The notes below the pieces were generated by a model. That model was not told the DNA's origin. It worked only from the letters and a program-made list of their open reading frames with translations, and searched no databases. A program made the position numbers and the translations under genes. Shown in pieces: positions 45,255 through 57,242 of a stretch of DNA of 64,000 nucleotides (position 1 is its first letter; each line of letters opens with the position of its first letter). Source of the stretch: Thermobifida alba (GTDB taxonomy: Bacteria > Actinomycetota > Actinomycetes > Streptosporangiales > Streptosporangiaceae); NCBI RefSeq assembly GCF_023208015.1, contig NZ_CP051627.1, positions 4,632,422-4,696,421 of the forward strand, given 5' to 3'.

Positions 45255-46649
45255 TCACCCGGTCAGTGCCGTGATCGAGTCCAGTGGAATGCTGATCCAG
45301 TGCGGTCGGTGGCGGGCCTCGTACATCACCTCGTAGACCGCCTTGTCGTACTCGAACGCGCGCAGCACGACCTGGTGCTTCTCCGGGTCGACCCCGCCGC
45401 CGGAGGCGTAGCCCTCGCAGAACGCCTCGCGGTTGCGCTGCGCCCACGCCCGTGCCGCCGTGACCAGGGCGGCATCGTCGGTATGGCCGACCAGCTGGTA
45501 CCGGGCGGCGTAGTCGAACGACCGCAGCATGCCCGCCACGTCCCGCAGCGGACTGGACAGCTTCTGCCGTTCGCCGACCGGGACCGCGGGTTCGCCCTCG
45601 AAGTCCAGCAGCACCCACCCGGAGTCGGTGCGCACCACCTGGCCCAGGTGGTAGTCGCCGTGGACCCGCTGCACCGGCAGGTCGGCGTGGGAGTCGCGCA
45701 GCGCCTCGAACGCCGCGTACAGCGTCTGTGCGTGCGGAGCCAGTTCCGGCACCTCGGCCACCGCCGTGTGCAGCCGGGCCGTCATGGCGTCGGCCAGGCG
45801 CGACTGGGCCTCGGAGCCGAGCACGTCCGTGGGCAGGACGCGGGCCAGGTCCCGGTGGACCGCGGCGGTGGCGGCGCCCAGCCGCTGGGCCTCGCCCGCG
45901 AAGTCGCCGCCCGCCTCGCCGGGCGGCAGCCCCGGGGAGGCGTACAGGTCGCGCACGCTGGTCGCGGCCAGCACCCAGCCGTCGGTGGCGCTGCGCAGGT
46001 ACTCCTGGAGCATCGCCAGCGTGGTGGGCGTGGTCCGTCCGGTGGCGGGGTCGGCCACGTCGACCTCGATCCAGCCGTGGGGCCGGGCGACGAACTCCGA
46101 TCCCGCCCCGGCCAGCGCCGAGGTCAGCTCCAGGTCCGGGTTGAGTCCCGGCCACAGCCGCCGGAACGTCTTGAGCACGTACTCCTCGCCGTAGACGAGG
46201 GTGGTGTTGGACTGCTCACCGGTCAGCACCAGGCTGCGCAGCCCGGTGTGCACCCCGGTCCCGGGCGTGGTGCGGAACCGCACCGCGCCGACGTCGCGGT
46301 TCTCCGCGATCCCGGACAGCAGGTGCGCCGTCATGACCGTGTCGTGCGCGGCGTCGTAGGCCGCCACGGTCGACGGGCCGTCCAGGCCGGCGGGGGACTC
46401 GCACACGCCGATGACGGCGTGTGCGAGTTCGTCCGGAACCGCGCCGGGACTGCGCAGCCCGAGGAGCACCTGGTAGCGGTCGGTTCTGCCGTCCTGGGTG
46501 ACCGCCACCACCAGTATGCGCAGGCCGGGGAGGCCGGGGACGACGACGTGCGCGGCTTCGATCCGCAGGGCGTCGACGGCCACCCCCTTGCCCGCGAACC
46601 AGCGCTGGGTCGGAAGCCAGGTGGTCAGTAGCTCCTCAAGCCGAGTCAT
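45255..46649 (-). CDS. mak: Maltokinase (Mak/Pep2)
   Basis: The 464-residue protein phosphorylates maltose with ATP to maltose-1-phosphate, the donor for GlgE. It has an aminoglycoside-phosphotransferase-like fold. The catalytic loop is VHGDYHLGQVV, the metal Asp is in LLDFEGEP, and RWFAGKGV near the N-terminus is typical of the maltokinase cap. It is a separate gene rather than fused to treS as in some bacteria. ATG 46649 lies 21 nt after the treS stop, so the two are likely co-transcribed. Confidence 0.92.
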   Translation of the reverse strand: MTRLEELLTTWLPTQRWFAGKGVAVDALRIEAAHVVVPGLPGLRILVVAVTQDGRTDRYQVLLGLRSPGAVPDELAHAVIGVCESPAGLDGPSTVAAYDAAHDTVMTAHLLSGIAENRDVGAVRFRTTPGTGVHTGLRSLVLTGEQSNTTLVYGEEYVLKTFRRLWPGLNPDLELTSALAGAGSEFVARPHGWIEVDVADPATGRTTPTTLAMLQEYLRSATDGWVLAATSVRDLYASPGLPPGEAGGDFAGEAQRLGAATAAVHRDLARVLPTDVLGSEAQSRLADAMTARLHTAVAEVPELAPHAQTLYAAFEALRDSHADLPVQRVHGDYHLGQVVRTDSGWVLLDFEGEPAVPVGERQKLSSPLRDVAGMLRSFDYAARYQLVGHTDDAALVTAARAWAQRNREAFCEGYASGGGVDPEKHQVVLRAFEYDKAVYEVMYEARHRPHWISIPLDSITALTG

Positions 46650-46670
46650 GACAGACAGATCCGTTTCTCC

Positions 46671-48506
<1,836 letters not shown>

Positions 48507-48582
48507 CGACTTCTCCACCTGTGTTGGCTGTCCACTGCGTTCCCACAGGACCCCGGATGCGGGCGTGATTCGGTTCGGGGCC

Positions 48583-50550
48583 CTAGGCAGAGGTGACTGT
48601 GAATACGTGAGCGGTCTGAACGTGCGGGTCGAGGCGGACGTAGTTGGCCTCTACCCAGTGATACGAATCTCCCGACAACTGGTCGGTGACCGTGATGTGG
48701 TCGCCGGGGGCGAAGCCGAGCGCCGGCATGTCGAGCCAGACGGTCGCTTCGCGCGTGTGGTGCGGGTCGAGATTGGCGACGACCAGGACGGTGTCGTCAC
48801 GCCCCTGGTCGGCGGAGGCCAACCGCTTCGAGTAGCAGATGATCTCGGGCTGGTCGGCGTGGTGGAACCGCAGGTTGCGCAGTTCTTGCAGGGCCGGGTG
48901 GCTGCGCCGCAGGTAGTTCAGCTTGCGGATCAGCGGGGTGATGGTGATCCCGGCCTCCTCGGCCGCGTCCCAGTCGCGCGGCCGGTACTGGTACTTCTCC
49001 GAGTCGAGGTACTCTTCGCTGCCCGGCTTCAGCGCGCGGTTCTCGCACAGTTCGTAGCCGGAGTACATGCCCCAGGTCGGGGAGAGCGTGGCGGCGAGGA
49101 TCGCCCGGACCTCGAACGCCGGGCGCCCGCCGTGCTGCAGGTAGGCGTGCAGGATGTCAGGGGTGTTGACGAAGAAGTTGGGGCGCATGTAGGCGGCCGC
49201 CTCACCGGTGAGCTCGGTGAGGTACTCCTCCAGTTCCTGCTTGGTGTTGCGCCAGGTGAAGTAGGTGTAGGACTGGTGGAACCCGATCCTGGCCAGGGTG
49301 TGCATCATCGCCGGCCGGGTGAACGCCTCGGCGAGGAAGATGACGTCGGGATCGGTCGCGGCGATGTCGGCCAGCAGGCGCTCCCAGAACGACACCGGCT
49401 TGGTGTGCGGGTTGTCCACGCGGAAGACGCGCACACCGTGCGACATCCAGTACCGCACGATCCGGCGCACCTCGGCGAAGATCCCCTCGGGGTCCTTGTC
49501 GAAGTTGAGCGGGTAGATGTCCTGGTACTTCTTGGGCGGGTTCTCCGCGTAGGCGATCGAGCCGTCGGCGCGGACCGTGAACCACTCGGGGTGCTCCTTG
49601 ACCCACGGGTGGTCGGGGGAGGCCTGGAGGGCCAGGTCCAGGGCGACCTCCAGCCCGAGTTCGCGGGCGCGGGCCACGAAGGCGTCGAAGTCCTCGATGG
49701 TGCCCAGGTCCGGGTGGACGGCGTCGTGGCCGCCCTCGTAGGAGCCGATCGCCCACACCGACCCGGGGTCGCCCGGCTGGGCCAGGGGCGAGTTGTTGCG
49801 CCCCTTGCGGAAGGAGTGGCCCACCGGGTGGATGGGCGGCAGGTAGACGATGTCGAACCCCATGTCGGCGATGGCGGGCAGGCGCCTGGCCGCGGTGGCG
49901 AACGTGCCAGAGCGGGGTTCGCCGTCCTCGGTGTCGAGCACCGCGCCCTCGGAGCGCGGGAAGAACTCGTACCAGGAGCCGAACAGCGCGCGCCGGCGGC
50001 TGACCACCACGGGGAAGCGCTTGGACCGGGTGACCAGTTCCCGCAGCGGGCGCTCGGCCAGTTCGCTGAGGACGAGGTCGGACACGGCGAGTTCCAGCCG
50101 TTCGTGGGCGGGGCGGGACTCGTCCCGCAGGGCGGCGGCGATCTCGGCGATCGCGGGACGGCGCGGGACGCGGCGGGCGATGCGGTCGAGCAGGCGGGCG
50201 CCCTCCTCCAGCATCAGGTCGACGTCCTGGCCGAGCGGGATCTTGATCTCGGCGTCGTGGCGCCACGTCGCGTACGGGTCGCCCCACGCCTCGATGACGA
50301 AGTGCCAGCGCCCCTCCGAGGTGACGGTGACCTCGGCTTCGTAGCGGTCGGTGCCCGGGGCGACCTCGCGGAGCGGGACGAGGGGCCGGCGCTGCCCCTC
50401 GGGGGTGTAGAGGACCACGCCCGCACCGAGTGCCTCGTGGCCTTCGCGGAACACGGTCGCACGCACGGGAAAGGTCTCGCCGACGACGGCCTTGGCCGTC
50501 CCGGCCTCGACCACGGGCGAGACGTCGAGAATGGGAAATCGTCCGATCAC
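48583..50550 (-). CDS. glgE: GlgE, alpha-1,4-glucan:maltose-1-phosphate maltosyltransferase
   Basis: The 655-residue GH13_3 enzyme extends alpha-glucan with maltosyl units from maltose-1-phosphate. Visible features are the N-terminal domain starting [15 protein letters not shown], the [14 protein letters not shown] loop, [15 protein letters not shown] (nucleophile Asp and donor-binding Lys) and [12 protein letters not shown] (acid/base Glu). The GTG at 50550 has no clear ribosome binding site, so the start could be used by a leaderless or weakly led transcript. It is first gene of the operon glgE-treS-mak-glgB. The 568-nt divergent region toward glgP holds a perfect CRP-type site. Confidence 0.94.
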   Translation of the reverse strand: MIGRFPILDVSPVVEAGTAKAVVGETFPVRATVFREGHEALGAGVVLYTPEGQRRPLVPLREVAPGTDRYEAEVTVTSEGRWHFVIEAWGDPYATWRHDAEIKIPLGQDVDLMLEEGARLLDRIARRVPRRPAIAEIAAALRDESRPAHERLELAVSDLVLSELAERPLRELVTRSKRFPVVVSRRRALFGSWYEFFPRSEGAVLDTEDGEPRSGTFATAARRLPAIADMGFDIVYLPPIHPVGHSFRKGRNNSPLAQPGDPGSVWAIGSYEGGHDAVHPDLGTIEDFDAFVARARELGLEVALDLALQASPDHPWVKEHPEWFTVRADGSIAYAENPPKKYQDIYPLNFDKDPEGIFAEVRRIVRYWMSHGVRVFRVDNPHTKPVSFWERLLADIAATDPDVIFLAEAFTRPAMMHTLARIGFHQSYTYFTWRNTKQELEEYLTELTGEAAAYMRPNFFVNTPDILHAYLQHGGRPAFEVRAILAATLSPTWGMYSGYELCENRALKPGSEEYLDSEKYQYRPRDWDAAEEAGITITPLIRKLNYLRRSHPALQELRNLRFHHADQPEIICYSKRLASADQGRDDTVLVVANLDPHHTREATVWLDMPALGFAPGDHITVTDQLSGDSYHWVEANYVRLDPHVQTAHVFTVTSA

Positions 50551-50747
50551 GGGTGCACCATCGAGATGTTGAGGTCCGGGTGGTTTGGCGGGTTGTGGCG
50601 GTTGTGCGGCAGAGGGCGGGCCTAGCTGTCAAAAATCGCCCAAGAAACCTTCAAGAGGTGCTTTGGGGCTGAGTGTGGGTGAGTCGCTCCTGTGTCTATA
50701 GTCGGGCTGAATTCTCCACTCTCCGACAGTCCGAACGGATTTATTTT

Positions 50748-50763
50748 TGTGAGGCTAGTCACA
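50748..50763. promoter_or_regulatory. Perfect CRP-type palindrome between glgE and glgP
   Basis: TGTGAGGCTAGTCACA is an exact TGTGA-N6-TCACA site, 198 nt from the glgE start and 356 nt from the glgP start. Confidence 0.72.
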
Positions 50764-51104
50764 TATCCGCCCGGTGGGCAAGTAGCACACCCGAAGGGTA
50801 GGGAAGCAAAAAGGGCGGAAGGGAGCAGGAGAAGCGGGACCCCCAACCCCTCCCCTCCCATCTGCGTGATCAACGTGATCTACGGGTAAACAGCTCGAAA
50901 CACAGAGGAATTCTTCATGTCACATAAGAGGTGTTCCGACGCTGCCTCCGGCTGTTCTTCACGCTTCTGCCACGATCATTCAAAGCGGCGGTAAATCTTT
51001 TTCCCGAAGGATCTCCGGTGTGGCGATTTCCAGGCGGGAGGCGTGATTTGCCGACATCTGCGGTGCGGCGGCGTGGAAGGCTCGCATGCGGTCGGTCTGT
51101 TGGT

Positions 51105-51110
51105 TAGCCT
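51105..51110 (+). promoter_or_regulatory. -10 box of a probable leaderless promoter (glgP)
   Basis: TAGCCT fits TANNNT and is followed by 8 nt and then the GTG start at 51119. No ribosome binding site is present. Confidence 0.4.
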
Positions 51111-51118
51111 CCCGTTTC

Positions 51119-53740
51119 GTGAAGGCCATTCGTAGGTTCACCGTCCGCACCGTTCTGCCCGACGAGCTGGCTGCCCTGGGCAGGCTCGCCGCCAACCTGC
51201 GCTGGGCGTGGCACGCCCCCACGCGTGCCGTGTTCGCCGCGGTCGACCCCGGACTCTGGGAGTCCGTGGGCCACGACCCGGTCCGGCTGCTCGGCGAGGT
51301 CCCCCCGGAACGCCTCCGGGAGCTCTCCGGCGACGCGGAGTTCCGAACCCGTCTCGACGAGGCCGCCGCCGACCTGGACCGCTACCTCGACGCCCCGCTG
51401 TGGTACCAGCGGTTCGCCGACGGCGCCCAGGCCACGCCGCCGGCGGCGGTCGCCTACTTCTCCGCCGAGTACGGACTCGACGCCGCGCTGCCGCAGTACT
51501 CCGGGGGACTGGGCATCCTCGCCGGGGACCACCTCAAGAGCGCCAGCGACCTGGGCGTCCCGGTGATCGGCGTGGGACTGCTGTACCGGCACGGCTACTT
51601 CTCCCAGTCGCTGTCGCCCGAGGGGTGGCAGCTGGAGCGCTACCCCGAGATCGACCCGCGCGGCCTGCCCATGACCCGCCTGGAGGACGACGGCAACCCG
51701 GTCGGGGTCACCGTCGCCCTGCCCGACGACCACCTGCTGACCGCGCACGTGTGGGTGGTGCGCGTGGGCCGGGTGCCGCTGCTGCTGCTGGACACCTACC
51801 AGGAGGACAACGAACCGGAGCTGCGCGGCGTCACCGACCGCCTCTACGGCGGCGGAAACGAGCAGCGGCTGCGCCAGGAACTGCTGCTGGGCATCGGCGG
51901 GCTGCGCGCGGTCCGCACCTACTGCGCCCGCACCGGGCACCCCGAACCCGAGGTCTTCCACATGAACGAGGGGCACGCCGGGTTCCTGGGCCTGGAGCGG
52001 CTGCGCGAGTACATCGAGACCGCCGGCCTGGACTTCGACGAGGCGCTGGAAGCCACCCGGGCGGGCACCGTGTTCACCACCCACACCCCCGTGCCCGCCG
52101 GCATCGACCGCTTCCCCCGGGAACTGGTGGAACGCCACTTCAGCGGCCCCGTCGCACTCCCCGGCCTGCCGGTGGAACGGGTCATGGCACTGGGCGCCGA
52201 GACCTACCCGGGCGGGGACCCCGACGTGTTCAACATGGCCGTGATGGGGATGCGGCTCGCCCAGCGGGTCAACGGGGTCAGCAGGCTGCACGGGGCGGTC
52301 AGCCGGGAGATGTTCGGCGGGCTGTGGCCGGGGTTCGACGTCGACGAGGTCCCCATCACCTCGGTCACCAACGGGGTGCACGCCGCCACCTGGGTGGCGG
52401 AGGAGGCCCTGGAGACGGCCCGGTCCCTGGTCACCGACCCGGAGGAGTTCGAGACGCCGCAGGGCTGGGAGCGGATCGTCGAGAAGGACGGGGAGGAGCT
52501 CTGGCGGATGCGCCGCACCCTGCGGGAGCGGCTGGTCGTCGAGGCCCGGCGGCGGCTGCGCGCCTCCTGGCGGCAGCGCGGGGCCACCGAGGCGGAACTC
52601 ACCTGGATCGACGAGGCGCTCGACCCGGAGGTGCTCACCGTCGGCTTCGCCCGGCGGGTGCCCTCCTACAAGCGGCTCACCCTGATGCTGCGCGACCCCG
52701 AGCGGCTCACCGCGCTGCTGCGCCACCCGGAACGCCCCGTCCAGATCGTCATCGCCGGCAAGGCGCACCCCGCCGACGAGGGCGGCAAGCGGCTCATCCA
52801 GGAGATCGTGCGCTTCAGCGACGACCCCCGGGTGCGGGACCGGATCGTCTTCCTGCCCGACTACGACATGGCGCTGGCCGGGGCGCTGGTGCGCGGCTGC
52901 GACGTGTGGCTGAACAACCCGCTGCGTCCGCTGGAGGCGTGCGGCACCTCCGGGATGAAGTCCGCGCTCAACGGCGGCCTCAACCTGTCGGTCCGCGACG
53001 GCTGGTGGGACGAGTGGTTCGACGGCTCCAACGGCTGGGCGATCCCCACCGCCGACGGGGTGGGCGACCCCGAACGGCGCGACGACATCGAGGCCGCGGC
53101 GCTGTACGACCTGTTCGAGGAGCAGGTCGCGCCGCTGTTCTACGACCGCGACGAGGCGGGGCTGCCCAGGCGGTGGCTGGAGATGGTCAAGCACACCCTG
53201 GTCTCGCTGGGACCCAAGGTGCTGGCCACCCGCATGGTCCGCGAGTACGTGGAACGGCTCTACCAGCCCGCGGCGCTCTCCGCGCGGCGGCTCGCCGCCG
53301 ACGGGCAGCGCGGCGCCCGGGAACTGGCCGCCTGGAAGCGGAAGGTGCGCCGGGCCTGGCCGGGGGTGCGCATCGAGCACGTCGAGGTGTCCGGCAAGGG
53401 GGAGCCGCCGCAGCTGGGCGGGGAACTGGTGGTGCGCGCCACCCTGGTGCTGGGGGACGTCGACCCCGACGACCTGTGCGTGGAGGTGGCGTTGGGCCGC
53501 GTCGACGAGTCCGACGAACTGGTGGACCCCTCCTACACCGAACTGGCGCCGCTGGAGACCCAGGACGTCGCGCGGCCGCTGGTCCGCTTCACCGGGACGG
53601 TCCCGCTGGACCGTGCGGGCGCCTGCGGCTACACGGTCCGGGTGCGCCCCCGGCACCCGCTGCTGACCCACCCGGCCGAGACGGGGCTGGCCGTGGTGCC
53701 CGAGCCCGCCACGGGAATCGGCGGACTGGTGCTGCGCTGA
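51119..53740 (+). CDS. glgP: Alpha-glucan (glycogen/maltodextrin) phosphorylase GlgP
   Basis: The 873-residue GT35 enzyme releases glucose-1-phosphate from alpha-glucan ends using PLP. Its N-terminal DUF3417 region (to about residue 110) and short overall form match mycobacterial GlgP. Conserved parts are YFSAEYGLDAALPQYSGGLGILAGDHLKSASDLG-type sequence, HMNEGHAGFL, TSVTNGVHAATWV, and GTSGMKSALNGGLNLSV with the PLP Lys. The GTG at 51119 gives the usual N-terminus and sits behind a TANNNT box. It is transcribed away from the GlgE operon, placing glucan breakdown opposite synthesis at one control region. Confidence 0.92.
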   Translation: MKAIRRFTVRTVLPDELAALGRLAANLRWAWHAPTRAVFAAVDPGLWESVGHDPVRLLGEVPPERLRELSGDAEFRTRLDEAAADLDRYLDAPLWYQRFADGAQATPPAAVAYFSAEYGLDAALPQYSGGLGILAGDHLKSASDLGVPVIGVGLLYRHGYFSQSLSPEGWQLERYPEIDPRGLPMTRLEDDGNPVGVTVALPDDHLLTAHVWVVRVGRVPLLLLDTYQEDNEPELRGVTDRLYGGGNEQRLRQELLLGIGGLRAVRTYCARTGHPEPEVFHMNEGHAGFLGLERLREYIETAGLDFDEALEATRAGTVFTTHTPVPAGIDRFPRELVERHFSGPVALPGLPVERVMALGAETYPGGDPDVFNMAVMGMRLAQRVNGVSRLHGAVSREMFGGLWPGFDVDEVPITSVTNGVHAATWVAEEALETARSLVTDPEEFETPQGWERIVEKDGEELWRMRRTLRERLVVEARRRLRASWRQRGATEAELTWIDEALDPEVLTVGFARRVPSYKRLTLMLRDPERLTALLRHPERPVQIVIAGKAHPADEGGKRLIQEIVRFSDDPRVRDRIVFLPDYDMALAGALVRGCDVWLNNPLRPLEACGTSGMKSALNGGLNLSVRDGWWDEWFDGSNGWAIPTADGVGDPERRDDIEAAALYDLFEEQVAPLFYDRDEAGLPRRWLEMVKHTLVSLGPKVLATRMVREYVERLYQPAALSARRLAADGQRGARELAAWKRKVRRAWPGVRIEHVEVSGKGEPPQLGGELVVRATLVLGDVDPDDLCVEVALGRVDESDELVDPSYTELAPLETQDVARPLVRFTGTVPLDRAGACGYTVRVRPRHPLLTHPAETGLAVVPEPATGIGGLVLR

Positions 53741-53871
53741 CGGGGAGGACCGCGGCCGTGTCCGGGGCGGCAGCCGGGACGCGGCCCGCCCGGGCACGTG
53801 GCCGGCCCCGGTACGGCGGAGGCCACTGGTCCCGGTTGCTCCCCCGTGGCCATAATGGGGGAGCACAACGA

Positions 53872-53960
53872 ACGACAGGGGAGCGCCTCAGCGCTGAGAG
53901 TGCGGCACAGCCGCAGACCCTTACACACCTGATCTGGGTAATGCCAGCGAAGGAAGTCGT
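53872..53960 (+). promoter_or_regulatory. TPP riboswitch (THI element)
   Basis: The conserved THI-box sequences are present in order: AGGGGAGC at 53877, CTGAGAG at 53894, GACCCTT at 53916, and CCTGATCTGGGTAATGCCAG followed by CGAAGGAA at 53928-53955. P1 pairs ACGAC (53872-53876) with GTCGT (53956-53960). A CATAAT -10-like box lies upstream at 53851. The following 110 nt form the expression platform before the ECF transporter genes. The usual effect is repression when thiamine diphosphate is abundant. Confidence 0.95.
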
Positions 53961-54074
53961 GGGAACCGCCGCCGGTGGCGTGCGCCCGCGCGCCGGTTCC
54001 TCCGGCGGGCGCCGGCTCACCGGTGTGCGCTCTTGGCCGCAGAGCCCTCCGTGATACGCGAAGGGATCACGACC

Positions 54075-54680
54075 ATGACCAGCCCCGCCGCCCCCCGGCC
54101 CGGGCACGACCGCACCACCCCGCTGCACTGGCGCACCGTGGACATCGTGGTGTCCGCCGTCATCGGTGTCGCCGTCGGCCTCGTCTTCTGGCTGTGGAGC
54201 GCCCTGTGGAGCGCCACCACCGGACTGTTCGCCTTCTTCCCTCCGGCCCAGGCCGTCCTCTACGGCATGTGGCTGGTCCCCGGAGTCCTCGGCGGACTCG
54301 TCATCCGCAAACCCGGCGCCGCCCTGCTGACCTCGCTCGCGGCCGCCTCCCTGGAGATGCTGCTGGGCACCGGCTGGGGAGTGTCCGTCCTCGTCTCCGG
54401 AGCCCTGCAGGGACTGCTGAGCGAGCTGACCTTCCTCGCCTTCCGCTACCGCCACTGGGGCATGGGCGTGGCCGTGCTGGCGGGAGTCGCCGGGGGCATC
54501 TCCCCCGCCATCCGGGACAACCTCACCTCCCACATCACCTGGCCGCTGTCCCACCAGGTCACCTACGGGGTGATCGTGCTGATCAGCGCGGGAGTCATCG
54601 CGGGGGCGGGGTCGCGGCTGCTCACCACGCGCCTGGCCGCGGCCGGGGCGCTGGCCCCCTTCCCCTCGGCGCGGGGGTAG
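54075..54680 (+). CDS. ykoE: YkoE-type ECF transporter substrate-binding subunit (thiamine precursor)
   Basis: The 201-residue membrane protein has about six transmembrane helices and resembles YkoE, the S component of an ECF-type importer thought to carry hydroxymethylpyrimidine or a related thiamine precursor. Typical elements are WRTVDIVVSAVIGVAVGLVFW at the first helix and YGMWLVPGVLGGLVIRKPGAAL. ATG 54075 has AAGG about 10 nt upstream; the open frame starts earlier but without homology. It is directly controlled by the TPP riboswitch and followed by the ATPase gene after 4 nt. Confidence 0.88.
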   Translation: MTSPAAPRPGHDRTTPLHWRTVDIVVSAVIGVAVGLVFWLWSALWSATTGLFAFFPPAQAVLYGMWLVPGVLGGLVIRKPGAALLTSLAAASLEMLLGTGWGVSVLVSGALQGLLSELTFLAFRYRHWGMGVAVLAGVAGGISPAIRDNLTSHITWPLSHQVTYGVIVLISAGVIAGAGSRLLTTRLAAAGALAPFPSARG

Positions 54681-54684
54681 TCCG

Positions 54685-56226
54685 ATGCGCACCGCGAACC
54701 ACGACGGCGCCGGCGCGCGCGTCGAACTGTCCGGCTGGGGATGGCGGCACGCCGGACGCGCCGAGTACGCGCTGCGCGGCGTCGACCTGGTGATCGAGCC
54801 GGGCGAACGCGTGCTGCTGCTGGGCTCCTCCGGAGCGGGCAAGAGCACCCTGCTGCACGCGCTCGCCGGACTCACCGGACCCGACGGCGCCCTCACCGGG
54901 GAGGAGGAGGGGCGGCTGCTGGTCGACGGGCAACCGGCGAACCGGCGGCGCGGCGCGGTCGGCCTGGTCGCGCAGGACCCGGAGAGCCAACTGGTGATGG
55001 CCCGCGCCGGGGACGACGTCGCCTTCGGGCTGGAGAACCTCGGCGTGCCCCGCGAGCGGATCTGGGCCCGGGTGGACGAGGCGCTCGCCCGCGTCGGCTT
55101 CCCCCACGGGCGGAACCACCCCACGGCGGCGCTGTCCGGAGGGGAGAAGCAGCGCCTGGTCATCGCCGGGGTGCTCGCCATGCGCCCCCGCCTGCTGCTG
55201 CTGGACGAACCCACCGCCAACCTCGACCCGGCGGGCGCGCGGCTGGTCCGCGGCGTCCTCGCCCGCCTGCTCGCCGACACCGGGGCCACCCTGGTGCTCG
55301 TCGAACACCGCGTCGCCGACGTGGTGGACCTGGTGGACCGGGTCGTGGTGGTGGAACCGAGAGGCGGGGTGGTCGCCGACGGGGCGCCCCGCACCGTGTT
55401 CGCCGACCACGGCCGCGCCCTGGCCGAGCGGGGCGTGTGGGTGCCCGGCGTCGACCCCGCCCCCCGGACGGGGCGCGCCCCCGGCGGTCCCGCCCTCGTC
55501 GAGGCCGTGGGCTGCGCCCTGCGCACCCCGGCCCCCCTGGGACGGCGGAGGCGGGCCGCGACCGTGCTGCGCGACGTGGACGTCACGGTCGCGGCGGGCA
55601 GCGCCACCGCGCTCACCGGGGCCAACGGCGCGGGCAAGTCCACCCTGCTGACGGCGCTGGCCGGGCTGGCGAAACCGGCCGCGGGGCAGGTGCTGCCGCG
55701 CGGCCCGCTCGCCGACGCCGACCCGCGCCCGCTGGTCAGGTGGCCGGCGCGGCGCCTCGCCCGGCACGTCGGCACGGTGTTCCAGCACGCCGAGGACCAG
55801 TTCGTCACCGCCACCGTGCGCGACGAACTGCGGTTCGCGCCGCTGCGCGCGGGAGCGGACGAGGCCGAGGCCGCCGCGCGGGCGGACGAGCTGCTGGACC
55901 GGATGCGGCTGGCCCACCTCGCCGACAAGCACCCCTACACCCTGTCCGGCGGGGAGAAGCGGCGGCTGTCGGTGGCCACCGCGCTCAGCTCCGGCCCCCG
56001 GCACGCCCCCGACGTGCTGGTGCTCGACGAACCCACGTTCGGGCAGGACACCCGCACCTGGGTGGAACTCGTGGAACTGCTGGACGGACTGCGCGCCCAG
56101 GGCCGGGCGATCGTGCTGGCCACCCACGACCCGCTGCTGCTGCGCCACCTCGCCGACGTCGAACTGCGGGTCGCCGACGGCGCGGTCACCGAGGTCCTGC
56201 GCACCGGAACGGAGAACACACGGTGA
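54685..56226 (+). CDS. ykoD: YkoD-type duplicated ABC ATPase of the ECF transporter
   Basis: The 513-residue protein carries two ABC ATPase domains in tandem, corresponding to EcfA and EcfA' in one chain. Domain 1 has LGSSGAGKSTLL, LSGGEKQR and LLLLDEPTANLDP. Domain 2 (from about 270) has TGANGAGKSTLL, VFQHAEDQFVTATV, LSGGEKRR and VLVLDEPTFGQD. The fused form is typical of YkoD. It powers uptake through the YkoE and YkoC membrane subunits. The stop overlaps the next start (GTGA). Confidence 0.9.
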   Translation: MRTANHDGAGARVELSGWGWRHAGRAEYALRGVDLVIEPGERVLLLGSSGAGKSTLLHALAGLTGPDGALTGEEEGRLLVDGQPANRRRGAVGLVAQDPESQLVMARAGDDVAFGLENLGVPRERIWARVDEALARVGFPHGRNHPTAALSGGEKQRLVIAGVLAMRPRLLLLDEPTANLDPAGARLVRGVLARLLADTGATLVLVEHRVADVVDLVDRVVVVEPRGGVVADGAPRTVFADHGRALAERGVWVPGVDPAPRTGRAPGGPALVEAVGCALRTPAPLGRRRRAATVLRDVDVTVAAGSATALTGANGAGKSTLLTALAGLAKPAAGQVLPRGPLADADPRPLVRWPARRLARHVGTVFQHAEDQFVTATVRDELRFAPLRAGADEAEAAARADELLDRMRLAHLADKHPYTLSGGEKRRLSVATALSSGPRHAPDVLVLDEPTFGQDTRTWVELVELLDGLRAQGRAIVLATHDPLLLRHLADVELRVADGAVTEVLRTGTENTR

Positions 56227-57002
56227 ACTCCGCACCCCTGACCGAGACCGGTCCGCCCTCCGGGCGGAGCCGGCCGGGCGGCGTCCGGTCCTGGCTGCTC
56301 GGCGTCAACCCGGCGGCCAAGCTGATCACGGCGGTCGTCCTCTCACTCGGCCTGATCCCCGCGGTGGACCCGGTGACCGGCGGAGTGGTGCTGGCCGTCA
56401 CGGCCGCGGTGGTGCCGTTCAGCGGCATCGGCCGGTCCACCCTGCTGGTCCTGAGCGTTCCGTTCCTGCTCATGGGCGTCTCCACCGGAGTGGTCAACCT
56501 GCTCTACGGCCAGGAGGGCGCCTGGGGCGCGTTCGGCGCGGCGGTCCGCCTGCTGGCCATCGCGCTGCCCGGGCTGCTGGCCGCGGCCAGCAGCGACCCC
56601 ACCGACCTGGCCGACGCCCTGGTGCAGCGGCTCAGGGTGCCGGAGCGGCCCGCGATGGGCGTGCTCGCCGCGCTGCGTCTGGCGCCGCTGCTGGCCGACC
56701 AGTGGCGCACCGTCACCCTGGCCCGCCGGGCCCGCGGCCTGGAAGCCGGACGCAACCCGCTGGCCGCGCTCTCGATCTTCCTGGGCAAGCTGTTCGCGCT
56801 GCTGGTCCGCGCCATTCGCACCGGCACACTGCTGGCGACGGCGATGGACGCCCGCGCGTTCGGCACCGGTCCGCGGTCGCACGCCCGGGTCAGCCGCTGG
56901 CGGACCGCCGACACCCTGCTCGTCGTCGCCGGCCCGCTGCTGCTCGGAGCCGCCTACGCGGTCTCGGCCCACCTGGGCACGCTGCGTCTGCTGTTCGGCT
57001 GA
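56223..57002 (+). CDS. ykoC: YkoC-type ECF transporter transmembrane coupling subunit (EcfT)
   Basis: The 259-residue membrane protein is an EcfT/CbiQ-type subunit with about five helices. NPAAKLITAVVLSL at the start and the cytoplasmic coupling segment VTLARRARGLEAGRNPL with the Ala-Arg-Gly motif are diagnostic; a second such segment is DARAFGTGPR. GTG 56223 overlaps the ATPase stop by 4 nt. It couples the duplicated ATPase to YkoE and closes the riboswitch operon. Confidence 0.88.
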   Translation: MNSAPLTETGPPSGRSRPGGVRSWLLGVNPAAKLITAVVLSLGLIPAVDPVTGGVVLAVTAAVVPFSGIGRSTLLVLSVPFLLMGVSTGVVNLLYGQEGAWGAFGAAVRLLAIALPGLLAAASSDPTDLADALVQRLRVPERPAMGVLAALRLAPLLADQWRTVTLARRARGLEAGRNPLAALSIFLGKLFALLVRAIRTGTLLATAMDARAFGTGPRSHARVSRWRTADTLLVVAGPLLLGAAYAVSAHLGTLRLLFG

Positions 57003-57005
57003 GCA

Positions 57006-57051
57006 GGGAGGGGACGCCCCCGGGGTCACCGGACCGGGGGCGTCCCCTCCC
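57006..57051 (+). terminator. Terminator of the ykoEDC-type operon
   Basis: A perfect 18-bp stem (57006-57023 with 57034-57051) with a 10-nt loop begins 3 nt after the ykoC stop. Confidence 0.8.
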
Positions 57052-57242
57052 CGCGATTCTGTCCACGGGGCCGGACCCCGCGAAGCGGCCGCACCCGCCG
57101 GTGACCGTTTCGGGGGACAGACCGGGCCAACCGTTGGCGTTCCCCCGTCGGGGTGGGGCGCTGCCCTGACCGCGGAACCGCAGGTGATAGGGAGAAGGGC
57201 AGAAACGGCAGGGACCGAAGAACCGAGAGAGAGGAGCGACAC

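Larger units (their letters stand above)
50551..51118. other. Divergent regulatory region between glgE and glgP
   Basis: No gene is supported here. It holds a TATAGT -10-like box on the + strand (50697-50702), a perfect CRP-type palindrome (50748-50763) in an AT-rich patch, and the glgP -10 box at 51105. A purine-rich stretch at 50790-50850 has no recognised role. Its size suggests integrated control of glucan synthesis and breakdown. Confidence 0.5.
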
